This document shows, piece by piece, positions 1 to 5,847 of a stretch of 11,526 bases of DNA. The DNA lies in the NCBI GenBank assembly GCA_947628885.1, contig CANRBO010000028.1, positions 1 through 11,526 of the forward strand, read 5' to 3'. Under the pieces are notes generated by a model. That model saw nothing but the letters and a program-made list of their open reading frames with translations. It made no database searches and was not told the DNA's origin. This stretch comes from an uncultured Clostridia bacterium. GTDB lineage: Bacteria; Bacillota; Clostridia; TANB77; CAG-508. How positions within the stretch are numbered: the stretch's first letter is position 1; every line of letters begins with the position of its first letter. The position numbers and the translations under genes are program-made.

Positions 1-458
1 GTGTACATCCTATAAAGCATTTCTGCCCAATCTTGTGCTTCTGTTCCTCCTGCACCTGGATGTATTGTAACTAAAGCATTATTCTTGTCATATTTTTCTG
101 ATAAAAGCGTTGATATTTCTAAGCTGTCTAGCTCTTCATTAGTTTTATTGATTAAGCTGTCTAGCTCTTTTTCCATTTCACTATCAGATTCGGTTTTTAG
201 CAATTCAATCATTTCTGATACTGTTTGTACATCTTTTTTTATTTCATTATAATTAAATACTTTTTTCTTTAATTCATTTATATCAGAAAGGATTTTACTC
301 GATTTTTCTGCATCGTTCCAAAATTCCTGTTCTTCAGTCTTTTTTTCTAATTGATTTAATTCTGCAGTTAATTTTTCAATATTTATGGAATTGCCAATCT
401 CATTTATTCTTTTGTGCTGTTCTTCATTTATTTTTGTTGCATTTTCAAAATCAAACAT
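1..458 (-). CDS. prfB: Peptide chain release factor 2 (RF2), N-terminal part, cut by window edge
   Basis: RF2 reads UGA and UAA stop codons on the ribosome and triggers release of the finished chain. The first 152 residues are present; the rest lies beyond position 1. The reading frame is open to the window edge and ends in the RF2 signature GGTEAQDWAEMLYRMY; RF1 carries a GGDEA-type motif instead. The N-terminal helical domain includes EEQEFWND, with Trp47 at the same residue number as in E. coli RF2. The ATG at 458 has a GAGGAG site 5 bases upstream, and an in-frame TAA at 485-483 rules out a longer protein. Many RF2 genes need a programmed +1 frameshift (CTT TGA C) near codon 25. Here codons 24-27 read S-I-N-I in one continuous frame, so autoregulatory frameshifting is absent. 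It lies 51 bases downstream of the histidine kinase gene and has its own promoter. Confidence 0.95.
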   Translation of the reverse strand, partial: MFDFENATKINEEQHKRINEIGNSINIEKLTAELNQLEKKTEEQEFWNDAEKSSKILSDINELKKKVFNYNEIKKDVQTVSEMIELLKTESDSEMEKELDSLINKTNEELDSLEISTLLSEKYDKNNALVTIHPGAGGTEAQDWAEMLYRMY

Positions 459-479
459 AACTACTCCTCTTTCAGTTAT

Positions 480-508
480 ATTTTATCAATAAAATAGAGA
501 ACAGTCAA
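480..508 (-). promoter_or_regulatory. Predicted sigma-A promoter of prfB
   Basis: On the minus strand TTGACT (508-503) is followed after exactly 17 bases by TAAAAT (485-480), each one base off consensus. Transcription would start near 473, giving a leader of about 15 bases that includes the GAGGAG ribosome binding site. The -35 box almost touches the kinase stop codon (512-510). prfB can therefore be expressed independently of the upstream transporter/kinase genes. Prediction from sequence only. Confidence 0.65.
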
Positions 509-509
509 T

Positions 510-1730
510 TTATTTCAAATATTTAATTGTAAATGTTGTTCCTTCACCTTTTTTTGATGTGACTGATATACAACCATTATCCTTTTCAATAATTGTTTTT
601 GCTAATGCTAAACCTATCCCGATGCTGTCATTTGCTGCATTTTCAGCTTTATAAAATCTCTGAAATATGTGGTTTACATCTTTTTTAGAAATCCCTTCTC
701 CATAATCTTTGATTATTATTTTTAGCATTACAGATGAATTTTCTACTTTTATATCTATTTTTGAATTTTCTTTGCTATGTTCTATCGAATTTTTTATTAT
801 ATTAGTTAATGCTTCTAATTGCCAGTTATAATCTAATTTGAATTCTAAATCAGGCTGGACATCTGTTATTACTTCTATATTTTTTATATCTAATAGTATT
901 GAAAGATTTTCTATTGCTCCGCCAATTAATTTTTCAACATCTACAATATCGTCGTTCATAGTAATTGTGCCTGAGTCAAACTTGGCTAGTTTTAAAAGCG
1001 AGATTACTAATGATGAAATCCAATCTATTTGCTTGCTAATCGTTTTCAAAAAATCTTCCCTAGTTTTCTCATCCATTTCAGGATTTTCATACAAATTATC
1101 TATCATTATTCTAACTGATGTAATTGGCGTTTTTAGTTGATGTGAAATATTTTCTAAGGCATTACTTAAATTTTTATTTTCTTTTTTACTGTTTTCTGCC
1201 GCTTCCCTTAACAAAATAGTAGTCTTGTAGAGTTCATTTCTCAATTTTGAAAGTTCGTCATCATCATTTTGTTCAATATTTAATTTGTAATTTCCATTGT
1301 TTACTTTTTTCAAATACGAGTTTATTTCATTGATTTCCTTATTTTGATTACTTATATAATATAAAGATATGCAAATTATACATATTCCTAGAAGAGCAAC
1401 AATTGCAATATTTATTTTTATATTTGCCTTAATCTGCTCATCTAAAGTTTTAATATATTGCATATTTTCTGTATATCCATATTTTTGAAAAACATCTTTC
1501 CCTTCTTTTTGATTATTATTATTTTGCAAAATATCAATTATGTCTTTATCATTTAAATTTGGATATTTTTCTTTAATTGTCCCTATTATTTGCTCCAAAT
1601 TTTTATTGTATATTTGATTTATCGAGTTATATTGATTAGTTAGAACAATTTGAAATATAACTATAAATATAAAAATAATTATTATGCTTGGTAAAATTAT
1701 TTTTTTTATATTATTTTTATTAATCTGCAT
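510..1730 (-). CDS. Membrane sensor histidine kinase (two-component system)
   Basis: The protein has 406 residues. Transmembrane helix 1 is at about 10-30, an extracytoplasmic sensor loop of about 75 residues follows, and helix 2 is at about 105-126. A HAMP-like/linker segment at about 127-185 follows helix 2. The HisKA dimerisation domain has the H-box SHQLKTPI with phospho-accepting His197. The HATPase_c domain shows an N-box (N310-IIKN314), G1 box D343-YGEG, F box (IFQRF, 356-360) and G2 box (GIGLAL, 372-377), so all catalytic motifs are intact. It should phosphorylate the response regulator encoded 5 bases upstream, with which it is surely co-transcribed. The sensor loop is longer than in BceS-type intramembrane-sensing kinases, so a ligand or membrane state may be sensed directly. 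The AGGAG site lies only 2 bases from the ATG, an unusually tight spacing suggesting translational coupling to the preceding gene. The signal is unknown. Confidence 0.93.
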   Translation of the reverse strand: MQINKNNIKKIILPSIIIIFIFIVIFQIVLTNQYNSINQIYNKNLEQIIGTIKEKYPNLNDKDIIDILQNNNNQKEGKDVFQKYGYTENMQYIKTLDEQIKANIKINIAIVALLGICIICISLYYISNQNKEINEINSYLKKVNNGNYKLNIEQNDDDELSKLRNELYKTTILLREAAENSKKENKNLSNALENISHQLKTPITSVRIMIDNLYENPEMDEKTREDFLKTISKQIDWISSLVISLLKLAKFDSGTITMNDDIVDVEKLIGGAIENLSILLDIKNIEVITDVQPDLEFKLDYNWQLEALTNIIKNSIEHSKENSKIDIKVENSSVMLKIIIKDYGEGISKKDVNHIFQRFYKAENAANDSIGIGLALAKTIIEKDNGCISVTSKKGEGTTFTIKYLK

Positions 1731-1735
1731 ATCTC

Positions 1736-2395
1736 CTACTCTACCCTATATCCAATTCCTTTAATTGTTTTTATTACATCTTCGGTTCCTAATTTAGCTC
1801 TTATTCTTTTGATGTAAACTGTTAAAGTGTTATCATTTACATAGTTGCCAGCTATGTCCCAAATCTTATCTAAGATTTTTTCTCTTGTAATTGTTTTCCC
1901 TTTATTCTGTAGTAAAAGTATCAATATTCTATATTCTAAAGCTGTAAATAATACTTCCGCTTCATTTATATACACTCTTTTAGCTTCCAAATCCACTCTT
2001 ATATTTCTGCAGATTAATTCCTTCTTGTCTTTATTATATCTCCTTAAAACATTTTGAATTCTTGAAATTAGCTCTCTATTTATAAATGGTTTTATTATAT
2101 AATCATCTGCACCTAAATCAAAGCCTAACACAACATCTTTTTCTTCATCTTTTGCTGTTAAAAATATTACTGGATAGTCTTTTTCTTCTTTGATGTATTT
2201 GCACAAATCAAAACCATTTCCGTCCGGAAGCATTATATCTAAAATGACTAAATCATATTCATTAGAGCTTAGAGCATCTTCAGCTGATGACTTTGACTTA
2301 GCTATATCGAGTTCAAAATGCTCTTGCTCTAATGTATATTTTAAACCTTTTATAATAATTTCATTATCTTCTATTAATAGTAATTTATTTTTCAT
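1736..2395 (-). CDS. OmpR/PhoB-family response regulator
   Basis: The 219-residue transcription factor has an N-terminal receiver domain and a C-terminal winged helix. Receiver residues are all present: acidic pair E9/D10, phospho-acceptor D53 in VILDIMLPDG, T80 and K102 (KPF). Residues from about 125 to 219 form the OmpR-type DNA-binding domain, with the recognition-helix region NDNTLTVYIKRIRAKL and the closing TIKGIGYRVE. It is the partner of the histidine kinase directly downstream. Since the ABC genes lie immediately upstream on the same strand, control of that transporter is the obvious inferred job. An AAGGA site lies 6-7 bases before the ATG. The 54-base gap from the permease stop holds a possible internal promoter. 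Family assignment is firm; target genes are inferred. Confidence 0.95.
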   Translation of the reverse strand: MKNKLLLIEDNEIIIKGLKYTLEQEHFELDIAKSKSSAEDALSSNEYDLVILDIMLPDGNGFDLCKYIKEEKDYPVIFLTAKDEEKDVVLGFDLGADDYIIKPFINRELISRIQNVLRRYNKDKKELICRNIRVDLEAKRVYINEAEVLFTALEYRILILLLQNKGKTITREKILDKIWDIAGNYVNDNTLTVYIKRIRAKLGTEDVIKTIKGIGYRVE

Positions 2396-2423
2396 AGATT
2401 TCCTTCATATTTAATTTTGTATT

Positions 2424-2452
2424 ATTTTATCACATAATTTCAATATTGACTA
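2424..2452 (-). promoter_or_regulatory. Possible internal promoter for the response regulator/kinase pair
   Basis: In the 54-base gap between permease and response regulator, the minus strand reads an extended -10 element TGATAAAAT (2432-2424). A weak -35 box TAGTCA (2452-2447) lies 17 bases upstream and overlaps the permease stop codon. The predicted start is near 2417. It would allow low-level expression of the regulators without the transporter. In such A+T-rich DNA chance matches are common, so this is tentative. Confidence 0.35.
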
Positions 2453-5056
2453 GATGTTATCATTTCTAATTGTTTCTACTATATTTTGTTTATTTATTTT
2501 ACCAAGTGAATATTTCATTGTCAATCCAACTATTATAAATACAAATAACATAGATAATAATATTGGCATCATTGGTAGTCTAAATCCGAATTCAATATTT
2601 TGTGCATAAGAACGATATATCAAATAAGATAGCCCAACTCCTAATGGGATTCCAATTAAAAGTGATTTTGCTCCATACATTATACTTTCCAAGAATATCA
2701 TTTTATTAAATTCTTTTTTAGTCATACCAATTGATTTAAGCATAGCAAATTCTTTACTTCTTAAAATCATATTTGTAGTAATTGTGTTAAATATATTGGT
2801 TACTCCAATTAATGTGATTACTCCTATAAATCCATATAAGAATATGGACATAATAAGTATAATTCTTTTCTCCGCTTCTGCATTTGCTTCAATATTGTTT
2901 ATGCTTAATCCTGCATATTTAACATCTGTTTTTACCATGTCCAAGAGATTTGCTTCTAATTCATTTGGTTTTTCTGCATTTATCAATAGTCTATCTAGGT
3001 AACATATATCAGTGCTTATCAAATCTGATTCTTCTGAAATAAATATATATCCTACAGATGATGAACTGTAAAATCCCATTGGCGGTTTATTAGTTACCTT
3101 TGTTATTGTGATATTTTTTTCTCCCTCTTCAGTAATAATATTTATATTATCTCCGTCCTTGATATTAAATAACCTGATTACTCTTTGCGGATTATTTTCC
3201 GTACTATACATAAATTCATCTGTTAGTATTGCAGTATTTTTTTCCTCTTTTACACCAAGCTCTTTTAAATATCTACTAAAGTAATTCTTATCCAATTTTA
3301 CTATTTCTATAGTGTCAAGATTGTCGCTAGCATCATTATCTGTTGTTGATCTGTGAATATCTTTATTTTCTTGCGAGCCATATTTTTCCAAATCAATTTG
3401 TCCGTTTCGTTCGTAGTTATAGCTATAATCTGTTAAGTTAAAATTACTAATTATTTCGTTGTATATCTCTAATTTTTCCTTATTAGCCAATTGAGTTTCT
3501 TTATCAATGTTCGCTAAAACTGATATATTGTATCCATAATCATTGTAGTAATATCCTGTCATTTTTAAACCGTCTTGCAAAAATGATGAAAGCGCAATAA
3601 ATATGGTTATGCTAACTACTAATGAAATGACTGTGGTTCTATATTTTTTCCTACTTCTTTTTAAATTTTTAGCAGCTATTACTCCACCTATACCGAATAT
3701 TTTCTTTGTAAGTTTTGAAGTTTTTATCTTTTTAGCTTTTATTTTTATATCTTTGCTCTCCCTTATCGCTTCTATCGGTGTTATCCTTGAAGCCCTTATT
3801 GCAGGGATTATCGCAGAGAAAAATATTGTTATGCTTGATGTTGCGACTGTAATTAAGATTGCTTCTAATGGAAGTCCATATAAAAATAGCACAGAATCAT
3901 TAAGAATTATGTCTGACGTAAGTAGATTCACAAGCCATACCAATACCACGACTGCTATTATTCCGCATAATATTCCAAGTGGAATTCCAATTAGTCCTAT
4001 AAATAAAGCTTCAAATAAAACACTTTTTCTAATTTGTTTAGAAGTAGCTCCTACACTTGACATCATCCCGTATTGTTTAGTTTTTTCTGATACTGATATA
4101 TTAAAACTATTTTTTATTACAAATACACTACTTACCACAATTATTGCAATAACTATTCCTACTATATTGTAAATTGCAGTTAATGAATTATCACTCAAAT
4201 TTCCTTCAAATCTCAGTAATTCTGAATTTTTGATAACTTTTACTTCCGCTTTTGTATCTTCCATTATTGTATCAGTTATAGTATTTATTAATTTTTCCAT
4301 TTCAGTTCTATCAGAAGGATCTTTCAAATAAACAGAAATGTTTGCATTTTTTCCCTGCATAATTTGTTCTCGAGTTAGATGAGTTATAACTGTGTATCCT
4401 GGCGAAGAAAATGGTTCCATTGTATTATAACTAGGTCTATCTATAATTCCTACTATTGTGTATGTTTTAGAAGCGGTATCTATTATTTTTTCACTATTTT
4501 CTATATTGGGTTCATTTGATGAACTACCATAATCAAATGTATTATACTTGCTTAGTACATATCCGCTATTATGTACTCTATTTCCTATATCTAATGTAAT
4601 CGTATCTCCTACTTTAAATTCAACCCTTCCATTGGTAATGATATGATTTGAAATAACTAGCTCATTTTCATTTTGTGGCATTTTTCCTTCAATTAGCTTT
4701 AGACCTGAATTAGCAAGAGCTTCATCATCTAAGCCCAATACATATAAATATGGTTTATTTTCATTTTGACTATTTTCTAAATAGCTAAAACCTATCTCTT
4801 GGCTGTAAAAATAGCCTTTTATATTTTGGTTATTTTCAATATATTTTAGTTCTTCTTTAGGAACGTTTTCGAATCTTATATGAAAAGAACCGTTGTTTTG
4901 TTTTTCTGTATCTATTAAAGTCTTTTTAAGACTCATAAGCATCCCAGCAACGGCACAAATAAGTGCAGTAGAAAGTGCTACACCAATAATCGTCACTATA
5001 GTTCTCTTTTTATTTTTACTCAAACTCTTTAAAGTAAATTTATTTAATATATTCAT
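2450..5056 (-). CDS. ABC transporter permease, MacB/FtsX type, with two FtsX units
   Basis: This is the membrane subunit working with the adjacent ATPase. From the ATG at 5056 it has 868 residues: helix 1 at about 19-43, a large extracytoplasmic domain (about 44-292), helices 2-4 (about 293-420), a cytoplasmic link with conserved IRASRITPIEAIRE, helix 5 (about 474-493), a second large extracytoplasmic domain (about 495-735) and three final helices. Both FtsX units show the same turn, VGATSKQIRKSVLFEA and IGMTKKEFNKMIFLES, each followed by IGIPLG, indicating internal duplication. Eight helices with two large outer domains differ from ten-helix BceB and fit mechanotransmission-type MacB relatives. 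The start at 5056 is preferred because AAAGGA lies 9 bases upstream and MNILNKF begins like family members; the ATG at 5074 has its AGGAG directly abutting it. Substrate unknown; antimicrobial peptide or envelope lipid handling is an inference. Confidence 0.92.
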   Translation of the reverse strand: MNILNKFTLKSLSKNKKRTIVTIIGVALSTALICAVAGMLMSLKKTLIDTEKQNNGSFHIRFENVPKEELKYIENNQNIKGYFYSQEIGFSYLENSQNENKPYLYVLGLDDEALANSGLKLIEGKMPQNENELVISNHIITNGRVEFKVGDTITLDIGNRVHNSGYVLSKYNTFDYGSSSNEPNIENSEKIIDTASKTYTIVGIIDRPSYNTMEPFSSPGYTVITHLTREQIMQGKNANISVYLKDPSDRTEMEKLINTITDTIMEDTKAEVKVIKNSELLRFEGNLSDNSLTAIYNIVGIVIAIIVVSSVFVIKNSFNISVSEKTKQYGMMSSVGATSKQIRKSVLFEALFIGLIGIPLGILCGIIAVVVLVWLVNLLTSDIILNDSVLFLYGLPLEAILITVATSSITIFFSAIIPAIRASRITPIEAIRESKDIKIKAKKIKTSKLTKKIFGIGGVIAAKNLKRSRKKYRTTVISLVVSITIFIALSSFLQDGLKMTGYYYNDYGYNISVLANIDKETQLANKEKLEIYNEIISNFNLTDYSYNYERNGQIDLEKYGSQENKDIHRSTTDNDASDNLDTIEIVKLDKNYFSRYLKELGVKEEKNTAILTDEFMYSTENNPQRVIRLFNIKDGDNINIITEEGEKNITITKVTNKPPMGFYSSSSVGYIFISEESDLISTDICYLDRLLINAEKPNELEANLLDMVKTDVKYAGLSINNIEANAEAEKRIILIMSIFLYGFIGVITLIGVTNIFNTITTNMILRSKEFAMLKSIGMTKKEFNKMIFLESIMYGAKSLLIGIPLGVGLSYLIYRSYAQNIEFGFRLPMMPILLSMLFVFIIVGLTMKYSLGKINKQNIVETIRNDNI

Positions 5057-5060
5057 TTGA

Positions 5061-5738
5061 CTAATTCCTTTCATCTCCTATAATCTTTCCGTCTTCTATT
5101 GTTATTACTCTATCTGCTTGCCTAGCTATTTCCAAGTCATGAGTAATTATTATTACAGTCTGATTATATTTTTTATTTGAAAGTTTTAACAAAGACACTA
5201 TCTCATCACTTGCCTTTGAATCTAAATTACCAGTTGGCTCATCTGCCAAGATTATTGCTGGATTATTTATCATAGCCCTGCCAATAGATACTCTCTGTTG
5301 CTGTCCACCTGAAAGTTCATTTGGAAGATGCATCGCTCTGTTCTCCAATCCTAATGTTTTAAGTAGATTACTTAATCTCTCCTTATCTACATTTTGCCCG
5401 TCCAAATCACAAGGAAGAGTAATATTTTCCTGCACATTTAAAATTGGTATTAAATTATAAAACTGATAAATAATGCCTATTTGCCTTCTTCTAAATATAG
5501 CTAGATTGTCATTGCTTAAAGAATATATATCTTTTCCGTCTATATACACTTTACCCGAAGTAGGTCTGTCAACTCCACCTAAAAGGTGTAGAATCGTTGA
5601 TTTACCACTACCACTAGCTCCGACAATGGCAACTAGTTCTCCTTTTTCAACTGAAAAAGATACATCATCAACAGCTTTTACCTTGTTCTCCCCTTTTCCA
5701 TAAGTTTTAACTAAATTTTGGACTCTTAATATTTCCAT
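5061..5738 (-). CDS. ABC transporter ATP-binding protein (MacB/LolD family)
   Basis: The 225-residue cytoplasmic ATPase should drive the permease encoded 4 bases downstream. All nucleotide-binding motifs are visible: Walker A GASGSGKST (40-48), Q-loop Gln92 (YQFYNLIP), signature LSGGQQQRV (142-150), Walker B ILADE (163-167) followed by PTGNLD, and the H-loop His200 in ITHD. The YQFYNLIP and PTGNLDS wording is typical of the MacB/LolD/FtsE group rather than of solute importers. It is the first gene of the transporter/two-component module, preceded by the secA terminator. The AGAAAGGA ribosome site lies about 12 bases from the ATG, somewhat far. Function as a transporter ATPase is certain; the substrate is not. 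Confidence 0.95.
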   Translation of the reverse strand: MEILRVQNLVKTYGKGENKVKAVDDVSFSVEKGELVAIVGASGSGKSTILHLLGGVDRPTSGKVYIDGKDIYSLSNDNLAIFRRRQIGIIYQFYNLIPILNVQENITLPCDLDGQNVDKERLSNLLKTLGLENRAMHLPNELSGGQQQRVSIGRAMINNPAIILADEPTGNLDSKASDEIVSLLKLSNKKYNQTVIIITHDLEIARQADRVITIEDGKIIGDERN

Positions 5739-5761
5739 TTTTATAAAAATTCCTTTCTTTT

Positions 5762-5789
5762 TTTATAATATACCAAATGTAAATGACAA
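5762..5789 (-). promoter_or_regulatory. Predicted promoter of the ABC/two-component module
   Basis: Between the secA terminator and the ATPase gene, the minus strand has an extended -10 element TGGTATATT (5775-5767). An alternative reading is TTGTCA (5789-5784) with a 16-base spacer and TATAAA (5767-5762). The extended -10 is preferred because it leaves the ribosome site fully inside the leader. The heptamer GTCATTT occurs twice here, at 5798-5792 and 5787-5781, spaced 11 bases, the one-helical-turn spacing commonly seen in OmpR-family binding sites. It partly overlaps the terminator stem. Operator function is inference. Confidence 0.45.
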
Positions 5790-5831
5790 AAAAATGACTA
5801 AAAAATTGTTTTGCTACAATTTTTTAGTCAT
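5788..5831 (-). terminator. Intrinsic terminator of secA
   Basis: A perfect 16-bp inverted repeat, arms 5794-5809 and 5816-5831 with a 6-base loop, lies 16 bases past the secA stop codon. On the minus strand it is followed by six T residues (5793-5788). The stem is A/T-rich but long and without mismatch. There is no T tract on the plus side, so it works for leftward transcription. It separates secA from the transporter module. Confidence 0.85.
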
Positions 5832-5847
5832 AGTTAAATTAAGCTAT

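Noticed and set aside
838..1140. 100-codon plus-strand frame opposite the histidine kinase
   Set aside because: It lies fully antisense to conserved kinase domains, with no ribosome site or recognisable content.
3603..4172. 189-codon plus-strand open frame opposite the permease gene
   Set aside because: It is the antisense shadow of the permease's hydrophobic segments, has no convincing ribosome site and no family resemblance.
5057..5074. ATG at 5074 as permease start, overlapping the ATPase gene
   Set aside because: Its AGGAG directly touches the ATG, too close for use; ATG 5056 has AAAGGA at 9 bases and a family-like N-terminus.
510..5738. BceRSAB-type bacitracin module
   Set aside because: The permease has two FtsX units with two outer domains, and the kinase has a large extracytoplasmic loop; both differ from the Bce type.
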